From the NCBI GenBank assembly GCA_001417715.1, contig BBRT01000327.1, positions 17,646 to 81,645 of the forward strand: a DNA stretch of 64,000 nt. Reading direction: 5' to 3'. Below are positions 55,108 to 64,000 of this stretch, piece by piece. A program made the position numbers and the translations under genes. The notes below the pieces were generated by a model. The model did not search any database. It had not been told where the DNA came from and saw nothing but the letters and a program-made list of their open reading frames with translations. Every line of letters begins with the position of its first letter. The first letter of the stretch is position 1. This DNA comes from Candidatus Symbiothrix dinenymphae. GTDB taxonomy: Bacteria; Bacteroidota; Bacteroidia; Bacteroidales; Azobacteroidaceae.

Positions 55108-56277
55108 TTAAAATTCCATCCGAAAAGTGGTGCCTCGCCCTATTTCGGATTGCGCCACGTAGATTTTGCCGCCCTGATAGGATTCGATGATGCGCTTGAC
55201 GAGGGAGAGTCCCAAGCCCCAGCCGCGTGCTTTGGTGGTGTAGCCGGGTTGGAAGACGGTTTTGAACTTCGATTTGGGGATGCCTTTGCCTGTGTCGGAT
55301 ACTTCCACGATGGCTTTTTCGCCTTTTTGGACGGTTCGGATGATGATTTTGCCTTTTCCGTCCATCGCGTCCACGGCGTTCTTAATCAGGTTTTCCAACA
55401 CCCATGCGAAGAGCGACTCACTCATTTTGATAATTAGCGGCTCTTGGGGCAAATCGGTGGAAATTTTTACTTTGGACGAAATACGGCTTTGCATATAGCT
55501 GACGGCGTTGTTTATGCTTTCGTGCACATTCATGAGTTGGAGTTCAGGCTCCGAGCCAATCTTGGAAAAGCGCTCGGCAATGGTTTTCAGGCGTTGCACG
55601 TCTTTGTCCATCTCGTCGAGCAGGTGCTGCTCTATCTCCTTGGTTTTCAGGTATTCCACCCATGCCATGAGGGACGAAATGGGAGTGCCGAGTTGATGCG
55701 CCGTTTCTTTGGACAGCCCCACCCACACCTTGTTGCGCTCCGATTTTTGAGTGCTCATCAGGGCAATAAACGCAATCACAATAAAGACAAACACGACCGT
55801 CAACTGGATAAACGGAAACCATTGGAGGCGTTTCAAAACCGAAGAATCATCGTAATAGACATATTGTGTGGTGTCTTCGTCCAATTGAATCGTAATCGGT
55901 GCGTGTTTTTGCTTCCAATTGGCAATCTTCTGTGCGATAAACGGTTGCGATAATGTTGGCGGCGTTTTTAAATTGACCACCTGAATTGCCTGACCGGTAT
56001 CATCGGTGAGAATAACGGGAATGGTGGTGTTGCTTTGCAAAATGAGTACCAACAGTTTGTCATAATTATTAAAATCTGCTGTAACATCCTCGTTATCAAT
56101 CATTTGTGCTTGCTCCGACAAGAGCGCGATGGATTCCGCCCAAATCTCGATTTTTTTGCGCTCCTCTTCCTTCAAATCATCCACCAAAATGTTTGTAATC
56201 GCCAGAGAACCAAATGCTATCAGCCCGGCAATGAGGATAAACAGGTAGCTGAACGCCTTGTCCGGAATATGCTTCAT
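55108..56277 (-). CDS. Sensor histidine kinase
   Basis: 389 residues. Two membrane helices (about 9-30 and 153-175) flank a periplasmic sensor domain of about 120 residues. HisKA follows with the phospho-acceptor in KETAHQLGTPISSLMAW, then HATPase_c: N box LENLIKNAVDAMDGKG, G1 EVSDTGKGIP and G2 RGWGLGLSLVKRI. No HAMP domain is obvious and no response regulator is adjacent. Its ATG overlaps the xthA stop as ATGA, so the two are translationally coupled. Confidence 0.93.
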   Translation of the reverse strand: MKHIPDKAFSYLFILIAGLIAFGSLAITNILVDDLKEEERKKIEIWAESIALLSEQAQMIDNEDVTADFNNYDKLLVLILQSNTTIPVILTDDTGQAIQVVNLKTPPTLSQPFIAQKIANWKQKHAPITIQLDEDTTQYVYYDDSSVLKRLQWFPFIQLTVVFVFIVIAFIALMSTQKSERNKVWVGLSKETAHQLGTPISSLMAWVEYLKTKEIEQHLLDEMDKDVQRLKTIAERFSKIGSEPELQLMNVHESINNAVSYMQSRISSKVKISTDLPQEPLIIKMSESLFAWVLENLIKNAVDAMDGKGKIIIRTVQKGEKAIVEVSDTGKGIPKSKFKTVFQPGYTTKARGWGLGLSLVKRIIESYQGGKIYVAQSEIGRGTTFRMEF

Positions 56278-57038
56278 GCCAGTTCAATCCCCACGGGACA
56301 ATGGTCGGACAACACGACTTGCTGCTCAATGACAGCCTGCTTCAAACGCGGCTTAAGTGCTTCTGTCACAACATGATAATCAATGCGCCAGCCCACGTTT
56401 TTGGCACGCGCACCGCCCATATAGCTCCACCAACTGTATTGGTTCGGCTCTTGGTTGAACTCGCGAAACGTGTCCACAAAGCCCGCCTCAACGAGCCTGT
56501 CGAACCATTCGCGCTCTTCGGGCAAAAATCCGGAGCTCGTCTTGTGGCGTTCGGGATGGTTGATGTCGATGGGCTTGTGGCAGATATTGAAGTCGCCGCA
56601 GACACTCAAATTGGGACGTTCCGCACGCAACTTTTTGAGATACTCCAAAAAGAGTTCCAAAAACTGCATCTTAGCCGCCTGCCGCACATCGCCGGTGGTG
56701 CCGGAGGGAATGTAAACGCACACCACCGTCACATCGCCAAAATCGGCACGAATCACCCGCCCCTCCGCATCAAAAAACTCATTGCCGATGCCAATCGCAT
56801 AGTAATCAGGCTTTTGCTTGCTGAAAATAGCCGTGCCGCTATAGCCTTTTTTCTGCGCCGAGTGCACTAATTGGTGCGTGTAGCCCAAGCCCTGAAACGC
56901 CAGCACATCAATCTGTTCGGGCTGCGCCTTCAATTCCTGCACGCAAAGCACATCAGGACAAGCTGTTTCCAGCCACTCAAACATGCCCTTGCTGCTCGCA
57001 GAGCGAATACCATTGAGATTTAATGAAATGATTTTCAT
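56274..57038 (-). CDS. xthA: Exodeoxyribonuclease III
   Basis: AP endonuclease and 3' exonuclease in base-excision repair. 254 residues from MKIISLNLNGIRSA. Motifs: VLCVQELKAQ (metal-binding Glu), VVCVYIPSG, VCGDFNICHKPIDI (Asp/Asn), QYSWWSY, WRIDYHVV and LSDHCPVGIEL with the catalytic Asp-His. The longer start is a TTG in the -7 element (57063-57070) and was rejected. Confidence 0.95.
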   Translation of the reverse strand: MKIISLNLNGIRSASSKGMFEWLETACPDVLCVQELKAQPEQIDVLAFQGLGYTHQLVHSAQKKGYSGTAIFSKQKPDYYAIGIGNEFFDAEGRVIRADFGDVTVVCVYIPSGTTGDVRQAAKMQFLELFLEYLKKLRAERPNLSVCGDFNICHKPIDINHPERHKTSSGFLPEEREWFDRLVEAGFVDTFREFNQEPNQYSWWSYMGGARAKNVGWRIDYHVVTEALKPRLKQAVIEQQVVLSDHCPVGIELA

Positions 57039-57112
57039 ATATTCTATATATGTAATGATGCGCAAAGGTACTGTTTTTTTATGAATTATTGATTATTATA
57101 AAAGGGTTGTTA

Positions 57113-58831
57113 TCATCGCTCTTCAACCTCAAACTTGTCTTTGCCAATAAAAATAATTGATGCAAAGCGCACATCTGTGCGCTCGGCAAATTCGCGCGCG
57201 CTTCGGTATTTCTCCAATTGTGCGCGGGCATCATTCCTTGCTGCTTGCAATGCTTTTCTATCGCCCTTTTTGAGATATTTGAGTTCCCATACCCATTCGT
57301 ATTTTATGTCGGGAAGTCGGGGACTGCGCTGCAAAAAAATGTCGATGTAGCCGTTTTCTACTTCTTTTTCGGTGAGCGGCACGTACAATTTGCTTTGAAA
57401 CAAGCCGTTAAGCAGCATGATTTTGATGTGTTTTTCATTGAAGTGTTGCAAATCGCGGTTCGACAAGCGGCTGAAAATGTTTTGACTTACATATTCGATA
57501 TAGGGGTGCAGATTACCGTGATGCGCCAATTCCCTGACTGCAGCACTTTGTGCTCGCACATCAATTACAACATCCTCGTTCCAGTCCAGAGTCAACTGTT
57601 CCAAATACTCCCAATAAACCGTTCTAATAGAGTAGTTTGGAATTTTTAAGGTAAGAGTATCATCTTGATATTTATCCACCGTGAGCAATCCCATATAAAA
57701 AAGCAGTGATATAAAATAATTGGTGTCTTCCAATCGGTCAATTGAAAATTTGCTGATGACATCGGACACGATTCCATTGTTTTGAACAATTTCTATCAAT
57801 GTGTTGCGGTTTTCCTCATTTTGAACCATGCGGCGCAAACGGTTGTAATCCGTTTTCAGGTTGTCGTCAATGATGTTTTCAGGAGTTTTCTTAAACGTTA
57901 ATATCTGATTGAATATATAAAGTACCATAGACGGATTATATACTCGGTGCTCCCCATCTTTATGAAAAAGGTACCCATTATAATACATTTCCATATCCAC
58001 ATTGACAAGGGCTGAATCAACACCGGTTTCCAGCATTAACGCATCCACTTCCTGTTGTGTAAAACCCATCATTTCATTGTAATTTGGATTTAACGTGAGA
58101 TTGGCGGCAATGTTAAAACCGCTTGTGAGGTCATCCAGCATCACAGGGGATATGCCGGTAATGAAAATGCGGTCAATGACCGATTTGGTGCCGATTTTTA
58201 AGGCTTCATAAAAGTCGCGCACAAGCCCGTTAGCCTGCACCATATTATGATAAACATCTTTGCCCAACTGCGAACCCATGGCGATGAGGTCATTAGCAAA
58301 ATGGTCGTATTCGTCGATGATGACAAAAATTTTCACGCCCTTCGTTTCCGCCTTGTTAATAATTTTTCTGACAGAAGAAATACCTGATTTTTCTTCATTT
58401 AACCGCTGAATAAGACTATCGGCATCGGGGAAAAAATTGCGATAAGCATCCAAAAAATAGCAAACAGCATCTTGTATATTATCGGAAAACGAAAACCGGA
58501 AGCCATCTTCACCGGTGGTGTTGATGCCCGAAAAATCAAATTTCAACACGGCATACGCACTTTTCTTCGGCGTAGGATGCTTGCCAATATACAACTCACC
58601 AAACAGCGTTTCAAAATTCTTTGCCTTGTTTACATCGTAGTAATGCTCAAGCAAGGAGAAGAATAAACTCTTGCCAAATTTGCGCGGGCGGATGAAAAAT
58701 TGATACGGATTAGCCTCATTTTCAAGCTGTTCAACGAATTGAGTTTTATCCACATAAGCATAATTTTCGGTAATTAATTTGCCGAAATTGGAGGTGCCGT
58801 AGGGCAACCGTTTAACTGTTTTTGTTTCCAT
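57113..58831 (-). CDS. AAA-ATPase-like protein with DUF1703-type nuclease domain
   Basis: 572 residues from METKTVKRLPYGTSNF. N-terminal AAA-ATPase_like domain: the first block YVDKTQFVEQLENE, the loop FFIRPRKFGKSLFFSLL in place of Walker A, and VFVIIDEYDHFAND as Walker B. The C-terminal PD-(D/E)XK domain (about 470-572) contains DIFLQRSP and YEWVWELKYLKKGDR with the ExK residues. Common and highly multiplied in host-associated Bacteroidales; function unknown, defence or mobile-element related by inference. No repeat array is attached. Promoter at 58850-58857. Confidence 0.92.
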   Translation of the reverse strand: METKTVKRLPYGTSNFGKLITENYAYVDKTQFVEQLENEANPYQFFIRPRKFGKSLFFSLLEHYYDVNKAKNFETLFGELYIGKHPTPKKSAYAVLKFDFSGINTTGEDGFRFSFSDNIQDAVCYFLDAYRNFFPDADSLIQRLNEEKSGISSVRKIINKAETKGVKIFVIIDEYDHFANDLIAMGSQLGKDVYHNMVQANGLVRDFYEALKIGTKSVIDRIFITGISPVMLDDLTSGFNIAANLTLNPNYNEMMGFTQQEVDALMLETGVDSALVNVDMEMYYNGYLFHKDGEHRVYNPSMVLYIFNQILTFKKTPENIIDDNLKTDYNRLRRMVQNEENRNTLIEIVQNNGIVSDVISKFSIDRLEDTNYFISLLFYMGLLTVDKYQDDTLTLKIPNYSIRTVYWEYLEQLTLDWNEDVVIDVRAQSAAVRELAHHGNLHPYIEYVSQNIFSRLSNRDLQHFNEKHIKIMLLNGLFQSKLYVPLTEKEVENGYIDIFLQRSPRLPDIKYEWVWELKYLKKGDRKALQAARNDARAQLEKYRSAREFAERTDVRFASIIFIGKDKFEVEER

Positions 58832-58871
58832 AACGTTTATTTTTAGCCACAAAGGTAGTCAAATTAATGTA

Positions 58872-59855
58872 TCATTCCGCCGGGTCGAGGGGAACTTGTG
58901 CAGGTCGTGAGAGCATAAAGATGCCAAATACGCCGCAGAGGGCATCCCAGAGGGAGTGCATGACAAACACGGCGGTGGCATAAGCGGTGGCTTCGCCACG
59001 GGTGATACCGACATTGCAAGCCATCAGTCCGAAAATAGTAGCCACTTGCCACGGACCCAAGCCACCATTGGAGGGGATAATCATGCTCAAACTGCCCATT
59101 ACGAAGACAAACAGGACTGCCGCAATGCTCAAATGCGATGTAAAACCAAAGGCAAAAAATGTAACATATTCGTAGCAGAAATAACCGAGCCAAATGCCGA
59201 AAGAATAGAGTAGGAAGCGGTTTTTCTCTTTCATTTTGCCTACCGTTTTGAAGTCATTCCACAGTCCGACGAAAAAGACGATGACTTTTTTTATTGGTTT
59301 TGTCCACCTGAAAAACCAGCATAATAGGAGAACGAAAGCCAACACGCACACACCACCCAGATAAAAGAAGGGCGATGTGAGAAAAGCAGGCAAAGCAAAC
59401 GCATCCTTGTTTTTGAGGAAGACAGAAATGTTGCTCGCAAAAGCCACTAATAAGAACAGCAGCAGGATAATAGGGTCAAACAGGCGGTCAATAATCAGCG
59501 TGCCAATCACCTTTTTGAACGGGATGTTTTCTTTGTTAGAAATCACGCCGCACCGCCAAAACTCACCTACACGCGGCAAAACAAAGTTCACCGCATAATT
59601 TCCCCACACCGCATAAATCAAATTCATCCGCTTGGGTCGGTAGCCTAACGGGTTAATCAACAACTGCCAGCGAAGCCCGCGAATAGCATTGGCAGCAGCT
59701 CCAAAGGGCAACGAAAGCAACAAAATGCCCCAATTGGCATCCTTTATTTCCAGCCACAAGGCATCAAAATCCGTCCCCTTATACAAAAAATACAAGATAA
59801 CGACTCCCAATGCTAACGGCAAGGTGACCTTCAAGATTTTTTTTATTTTACCCAT
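58872..59855 (-). CDS. Flippase-like membrane protein (LPG-synthase TM family)
   Basis: 327 residues with about eight membrane helices. Family motifs RGLRWQLLINPLGYRP, NFVLPRVGEFWRCGVIS, IGTLIIDRLFDPIILLL and SMIIPSNGGLGPWQVA are those of the lysylphosphatidylglycerol synthase transmembrane/UPF0104 group. No aminoacyl-transferase domain, so it may move lipids rather than modify them. Lies 13 bases after the coiled-coil lipoprotein gene in the rsmI operon. Confidence 0.9.
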   Translation of the reverse strand: MGKIKKILKVTLPLALGVVILYFLYKGTDFDALWLEIKDANWGILLLSLPFGAAANAIRGLRWQLLINPLGYRPKRMNLIYAVWGNYAVNFVLPRVGEFWRCGVISNKENIPFKKVIGTLIIDRLFDPIILLLFLLVAFASNISVFLKNKDAFALPAFLTSPFFYLGGVCVLAFVLLLCWFFRWTKPIKKVIVFFVGLWNDFKTVGKMKEKNRFLLYSFGIWLGYFCYEYVTFFAFGFTSHLSIAAVLFVFVMGSLSMIIPSNGGLGPWQVATIFGLMACNVGITRGEATAYATAVFVMHSLWDALCGVFGIFMLSRPAQVPLDPAE

Positions 59856-59868
59856 TTTGTTTGTGTGA

Positions 59869-60756
59869 TTAAGGCTTCACTTCCACAACCAGATATTTTG
59901 TTAAACTCCAAAACTTGGTGGGATTAGTGATTTGCAAATCGAGTTCCTTGTTTGCTTTTTTCACAAATTGATAGCTCCCTATCGGATGTTTGGAAACCAA
60001 CTTGGCTTTTTTGGCGAACAGTTGTATCGTTTTCAGTGCAATCTTGTCAGCCTCAATGAAATAATTGCTATTAAAATTGGTACCTAACTGACCTTTGAGC
60101 GCAATCCGTTGGGTCTTCAACTCTTTGGCAGTACCAAAACAATAGTAAACTTTGCGAATTTCTATCTGTTGGCGTGCAATCATCGCCCTTTGCTTCGTAT
60201 CTTTTTCCTTCAGGGCTTGTATCTTGGCTTCAAGATCCATATTGTCGAACGTCAGGTCTTCAATCAACCGGTCTTTTTTTGCCAATTCTGCCTTCAATGC
60301 AGCTATTTCAGCATCTTTTGCACTCAAGTCGGTTTGCAAACGAACGATGGTGGCTTGCAATCCCTTGGATTGCCCGAGTTGCCCGGCATAGTTTTTCGCC
60401 TTCTTTTCCAAATCAGCTATGTGCGCCCGGTTTTTCGCAAGTAACTCGGTAATGAATTGCATATCACCCCGAATGCGTTCCATCGTAGTCTGTGTCAACC
60501 GTCCATCGCCGCCGGTTTGGATTTCAACATAGTTTTCAGCCGCCTTAATGGCTTGAAAATTAGCATCTATCTCATTGAGTGCATCCATTAGCCGCTCCAA
60601 CTCAATGTTTACCTGTTTGTTAAGCAAGAGCAACGAATCGCGCTGCTTTTCAAGCATCCCCATTTTGTTATCCGCAACCGGCGTCGCCTTTTTGTCACCA
60701 CAAGACGTGCTAAAAAGGAACAGAGCGAGTAATGAAAAAATTATCGCTTTTTTCAT
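59869..60756 (-). CDS. Coiled-coil lipoprotein, Cbp1-like
   Basis: 295 residues from MKKAIIFSLLALFLFSTSC, lipobox STSC. Residues 30-190 are mostly heptad coiled coil (LEKQRDSLLLLNKQVNIELE, LKAELAKKDRLIEDLTFD). The C-terminal part is beta-rich (FGTAKELKTQRIALKGQLG, HPIGSYQFVKKANKEL). The plan matches the Cbp1-type lipoproteins of Bacteroides, first annotated as collagen binding; that activity is not shown by the sequence. Its ATG follows the rsmI stop after 4 bases. Confidence 0.78.
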   Translation of the reverse strand: MKKAIIFSLLALFLFSTSCGDKKATPVADNKMGMLEKQRDSLLLLNKQVNIELERLMDALNEIDANFQAIKAAENYVEIQTGGDGRLTQTTMERIRGDMQFITELLAKNRAHIADLEKKAKNYAGQLGQSKGLQATIVRLQTDLSAKDAEIAALKAELAKKDRLIEDLTFDNMDLEAKIQALKEKDTKQRAMIARQQIEIRKVYYCFGTAKELKTQRIALKGQLGTNFNSNYFIEADKIALKTIQLFAKKAKLVSKHPIGSYQFVKKANKELDLQITNPTKFWSLTKYLVVEVKP

Positions 60757-60760
60757 TATT

Positions 60761-61474
60761 TTATTGCCTTCTATCGTTATTTTTTTCAACATTCATTTTA
60801 TTTTTTCCCTCCACCACCAGCACAAACTCACCGCGAGGTTCGTGGGCTGTGAAATGAGTTATCAATTCTTGCAATGTGCCGTGCACCGTTTCTTCAAATT
60901 TTTTCGAAATCTCCCTCGAAACAGAAGCCAACCGGTCTTCTCCCAAAAAATCTGCCAACTGCGTTAGCGTTTTGACTACGCGAAACGGCGATTCGTAAAA
61001 AATCATTGTCCGCGTTTCCTCTACCAATGCCTCCAAACGGGTGTTTCGTCCTTTTTTTACGGGTAAAAATCCCTCGAAACAAAACCTGTCCATCGGCAAT
61101 CCCGAATTGACCAATGCCGGCACCAAAGCCGTTGCTCCGGGCAAACATTCAACGGTAATCCCTGCTTGTACACACGCTCTTGCCAACAAAAACCCCGGAT
61201 CCGAAATCCCCGGTGTGCCAGCGTCAGAAACCAGCGCAATGGATTTACCATCAGTCAATTGTGCAATAAGCCATTCTACCGTTTGGTGTTCGTTAAACTT
61301 ATGGTGCGACTGCATTTTGTTCTGTATGTCAAAATACTTCAACAAAAAACTCGTTGTGCGCGTGTCTTCTGCCAAAATTAAATCAACCTCTTTCAACACC
61401 CTGATAGCCCTGAAAGTCATATCTTCCAAATTGCCGATGGGAGTTGGAACCAAATAAAGCTTCGACACAACCAT
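60761..61474 (-). CDS. rsmI: 16S rRNA (cytidine-1402-2'-O)-methyltransferase
   Basis: Methylates C1402 of 16S rRNA using SAM. 237 residues. The tetrapyrrole-methylase fold shows LYLVPTPIGNLEDMTFRA, EDTRTTSFLLKYF, ALVSDAGTPGISDPG and GATALVPALVNSGL. The C-terminal EFVLVVEGKNK is close to that of RsmI, though the usual longer tail is absent. First gene of a three-gene minus-strand unit. Confidence 0.95.
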   Translation of the reverse strand: MVVSKLYLVPTPIGNLEDMTFRAIRVLKEVDLILAEDTRTTSFLLKYFDIQNKMQSHHKFNEHQTVEWLIAQLTDGKSIALVSDAGTPGISDPGFLLARACVQAGITVECLPGATALVPALVNSGLPMDRFCFEGFLPVKKGRNTRLEALVEETRTMIFYESPFRVVKTLTQLADFLGEDRLASVSREISKKFEETVHGTLQELITHFTAHEPRGEFVLVVEGKNKMNVEKNNDRRQ

Positions 61475-61604
61475 AACTTTCCCAAAAATCGCGCAAAGTT
61501 CGATAAAATATTTGACATACGCAAATATTTGAGAAAATTATTTTTCAAATCAGCATTTTAACACTTTTTTTTGCAAATACGATTTTTTAGACGGCATGGC
61601 ATTT

Positions 61605-62873
61605 TCATTTTTGATTCAAAAGCCATTTCCAAACGGGAACTACTTCAATGGTCTTATCTTCTAATTTCAACGTTCGCTCGGCATCGCGTGTAACAATCAA
61701 AAGCCTGTTACATTCCAATACAGTCGATATTTTGAGCAGGGCGGTCACTTCCCTGTCAAATGTGCCGTCACTGTTGTCGAGGTTGTAGCATACCTGAATG
61801 GCTGTTGTGGCATCGGGAATATAAAAATCAACTTCAATCCCCATATTGTAGAAAAAGACGGCATCATTGCGCCCATATTTGCGTAACAGATTGATTGCCA
61901 CCACATTTTCCAGCAAGGAGGTGTTGCCATCAAGCAGAAAAAGGTTCAAAATGCCGTTGTCGATAAAATAATACTTCGGATTAGTTTCTTTTTCAACAAG
62001 TTTGCCCGCAATATTCTGTATGGGCGTTATCAGCCAGGCATCTTTCGCATACTCGATGTAATTGATAATTGTATTGGTCCCGACCTTTGCTCCGGTTGAT
62101 GATACGATGTTGGCTATTCGGGTGAATGACATCGGTTGTTTCACGCTTTCTGCCAATTTTTTGAATAATATTCGCAATGCAAACGTATTTTCTACTGCAT
62201 GTCGGGCAGCAATATCGCCCAGATATATTTTTTGATATACGCTCGTCAAGTAATCACGCTTGGCGGATAGTTCAGCCCCCTCCGGAAATCCTCCAAAATA
62301 GAAATAGTCGTTGAATTTTCTTACCACTTCCGCTTTGGATTCTGTCGATAACAACGGATTTTGCGCAATATTGATATGGTTTGCGGTCAAAAATTCTTTA
62401 AAGTTGTAAGGATAGACATCCACAGCAATATAACGCCCACCAAGTGTCGTCTGAATATCCTGACTCAACATTTTGGCATTGCTCCCCGTGATGTAAACGC
62501 GATGTTTGGTGTCAGCCATACGCCGCGCAAATTTTTCCCACCCCTCAATATTCTGTATCTCATCGAGAAACAGCATGGGCTGCCTGCCATACATTTCCAG
62601 GTGAATTTCCAGCAGCAAATTCAAATCTGCGGCTGTCATACCGCTCAAGCGTTCATCCTCAAAGTTGACATAGAGCATCTCATCCCACTTACCTCCCAGA
62701 GCAATCAGTTGTTGCATCCGCTGGTAAAGCAAATAGGATTTTCCGGCTCTTCTGATACCTGCAAACACATAATTGCCAAACTCTTCAAAAGTAAAATCTC
62801 TGGCTATTACCTTGTATTTAAGCACCTCAGCCTGATTGTCGGCAATAACTGTTTTCAAAATATTCTTATCCAT
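61605..62873 (-). CDS. ATP-binding protein with AAA_14 and DUF4143 domains
   Basis: 422 residues from MDKNILKTVIADNQ. AAA_14: Walker A AGIRRAGKSYLLYQRM, Walker B PMLFLDEIQNIEGW, sensor YITGSNAKMLSQD. DUF4143 from about residue 190 includes YLGDIAARHAVEN, YIEYAKDAWLITPI and YYFIDNGILNLFL, and a PD-(D/E)XK-like end with GIEVDFYIPD. Another AAA+/nuclease-type gene of unknown function. Its leader has TACTTTTG (62901-62908) and a small hairpin GTTCT/AGAAC. Confidence 0.9.
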   Translation of the reverse strand: MDKNILKTVIADNQAEVLKYKVIARDFTFEEFGNYVFAGIRRAGKSYLLYQRMQQLIALGGKWDEMLYVNFEDERLSGMTAADLNLLLEIHLEMYGRQPMLFLDEIQNIEGWEKFARRMADTKHRVYITGSNAKMLSQDIQTTLGGRYIAVDVYPYNFKEFLTANHINIAQNPLLSTESKAEVVRKFNDYFYFGGFPEGAELSAKRDYLTSVYQKIYLGDIAARHAVENTFALRILFKKLAESVKQPMSFTRIANIVSSTGAKVGTNTIINYIEYAKDAWLITPIQNIAGKLVEKETNPKYYFIDNGILNLFLLDGNTSLLENVVAINLLRKYGRNDAVFFYNMGIEVDFYIPDATTAIQVCYNLDNSDGTFDREVTALLKISTVLECNRLLIVTRDAERTLKLEDKTIEVVPVWKWLLNQK

Positions 62874-62954
62874 AACCAATTTTTGTTCTATTCACAGAAC
62901 AAAAGTACTGCTTTTTTATTTCATACGCAAAACAATATCTAAATTTTGGACCTT

Positions 62955-62964
62955 GGGGGGGGGG
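62955..62964. repeat. G10 homopolymer
   Basis: Run of ten G directly before the 32-bp block shared with yigZ. No gene frame crosses it. Confidence 0.7.
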
Positions 62965-62965
62965 T

Positions 62966-62997
62966 AAGTTCAATTAGTAACTGCGAAAAATCGCTAT
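62966..62997. repeat. 32-bp block shared with the yigZ 3' end
   Basis: Identical to 16875-16906. Lies at the presumed left end of the IS30 element. Confidence 0.75.
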
Positions 62998-63024
62998 TAC
63001 GAGCAACCTAGATTTTGCTCGTAA
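62997..63024. terminator. Hairpin upstream of the IS30 transposase
   Basis: Perfect 10-bp arms TTACGAGCAA and TTGCTCGTAA with an 8-base loop. May block incoming transcription, as subterminal hairpins of IS elements do. Confidence 0.45.
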
Positions 63025-63108
63025 ATAAAGAGGTCGCGAACAGAACTTCTAAGAACGACAAAAGTAAAAAAACAGAGAGAAAAGTTCTCCCTGTTCGATT
63101 AATTTATT

Positions 63109-63116
63109 TACTTTTG
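63109..63116 (+). promoter_or_regulatory. -7 element of the transposase gene
   Basis: TACTTTTG ending 4 bases before the ATG; the transcript is probably leaderless. Confidence 0.6.
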
Positions 63117-63120
63117 TTGT

Positions 63121-64000
63121 ATGAAATACAAACAACTAATCAAGGAGCAAAGGTACGAAATTTTTGCATTACTGCAAACAGGTACCCCGAAAGAGAAGAT
63201 TGCAGAGATTGTAAATGTCTCTGCCAGTACAGTTTACAGGGAGATTGAGCGCAATAAAGGCACGCGCAAGTATACCCCTATCCATGCCCAAATGTTGGCT
63301 GATGAACGCAAAGAACGCTACACCCGCAAGCGAACGTTTTCGGCGGCGGTCGAGCGGCAAGTAAAAAAAAGGCTCGAAGAAGACCAATGGTCGCCCGAAC
63401 AAATTGTCGGCTATTGCAAATTAAAAGCGATTCCAATGGTTTCTCACGAACGCATTTATCAACATGTTCGTGCCGACAAAGCCGCTGGAGGCACTCTTTG
63501 GACACATTTGCGCCACAGAGGAAAACATCGCAAGCGACCCGTTGGTGGTGGAAAAAAGGTGGTTATCAAAAATAAAATTTCCATCGATGAACGTCCGGAT
63601 GTCATCAATCTCCGCAAACGTTTGGGCGACTGGGAAATAGATACGATTATCGGAAAAGACGGCAAAGGGGCTATCCTTACCCTCACCGAAAGGCTCACAA
63701 GCTTCTTGATGATGGAAAAATTGCCCGAAGGAAAAGCTGCTCTCCCGTTGGCAAAAGTTGTCCACAAACTGCTGGTGGCTTACAAAAAAAACACCCACTC
63801 CATCACCGCCGACAATGGGACAGAGTTCGCAGAACACGAATATATCGCTAAAAAACTCGATCTGGACTTCTTTTTTGCACACCCATACTCCTCGTGGGAG
63901 CGAGGTCTGAATGAAAATACTAACGGATTAATTCGACAATATATTCCTAAAGGAACTGATTTTGATGACTACTCTCATGATTATATTAAACTGATACAGA
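63121..64000 (+). CDS. IS30-family transposase, 3' end outside window
   Basis: 293 codons present. N-terminal HTH: LIKEQRYEIFALLQTGTPK, EIVNVSASTVYREIERN. DDE catalytic core: GDWEIDTIIG (first Asp), ITADNGTEF (second Asp) and SWERGLNENTNGLIRQY (Glu), the exact IS30 pattern. The frame is intact to the window edge, so the element may be active. Left end sequences are uncertain. Confidence 0.95.
   Translation, partial: MKYKQLIKEQRYEIFALLQTGTPKEKIAEIVNVSASTVYREIERNKGTRKYTPIHAQMLADERKERYTRKRTFSAAVERQVKKRLEEDQWSPEQIVGYCKLKAIPMVSHERIYQHVRADKAAGGTLWTHLRHRGKHRKRPVGGGKKVVIKNKISIDERPDVINLRKRLGDWEIDTIIGKDGKGAILTLTERLTSFLMMEKLPEGKAALPLAKVVHKLLVAYKKNTHSITADNGTEFAEHEYIAKKLDLDFFFAHPYSSWERGLNENTNGLIRQYIPKGTDFDDYSHDYIKLIQ

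Noticed and set aside
58801..58810. AGGGCAACCG resembling the MITE terminus
   Set aside because: It encodes part of the conserved RLPYGTSNFGK start of the AAA-ATPase-like protein; similarity stops after ten bases.

Overview
The window is bacterial and points firmly to Bacteroidota, most likely Bacteroidales. Almost every gene is preceded by the phylum-specific -7 element TAnnTTTG. The content fits: SusC/SusD pair, GLPGLI proteins, DUF4369/TlpA-type lipoproteins, DUF4835, KorAB, class II ribonucleotide reductase, LpxD and a TPP-riboswitch TonB receptor. The genus cannot be read from the sequence. The heavy load of palindromic repeats, gene remnants and AAA+/PD-(D/E)XK genes would suit a host-associated or uncultured lineage (inference).

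Layout. 0-16.9 kb is mostly housekeeping: cdaA (partial), folP, tRNA-Ser, mltG, a BamA/TamA-like protein, an ABC-F ATPase, a KilA-N gene bracketed by repeat fragments, a yifB/comM-like gene, lysS-gpsA, a nucleoside transporter, ung and yigZ. 16.9-26.9 kb is an accessory zone: two GLPGLI paralogues split by a HEPN/MNT toxin-antitoxin element, a TonB receptor, a 338-bp MITE with a 9-bp target duplication, two thioredoxin-fold lipoproteins, a glycosyltransferase remnant cut by a second MITE, and a PIN toxin-antitoxin pair between 52-bp direct repeats. 26.9-36.8 kb holds metA, two DUF234-type AAA+/nuclease genes each next to its own palindromic repeat array, a thiamine-regulated TonB receptor, and nrdJ. 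36.8-45 kb returns to core genes (AsmA-like, korA-korB, lpxD, DUF4835). 45-54.5 kb is a minus-strand polysaccharide-utilisation-like locus, susC-susD-DUF4959/5126-DUF4998-putative glycosidase, whose susC carries a 13-bp homopolymer in the signal peptide and is out of frame as given. 55-64 kb has a histidine kinase, xthA, two more AAA+ genes with nuclease-type or DUF4143 tails, a flippase-like protein, a coiled-coil lipoprotein, rsmI and the start of an IS30-family transposase.

The strongest unusual signals are: (1) palindromic hairpin arrays with a 52-53 bp period attached to two DUF234 ATPase genes, with a different repeat family for each gene; (2) a MITE family with CAGGGCAACCGCATC ends that exists empty, with a HEPN/MNT cargo, and as fragments around a KilA-N gene; (3) a G13 tract that would switch susC on or off; (4) a palindromic repeat (TTGCGGGTCAAGCCCGCAA core) that lies between genes and is also translated in frame inside an ABC-F ATPase and a TonB receptor. 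Throughout, apparent upstream start codons that fall inside the -7 element were discarded and the first plausible downstream start was used.
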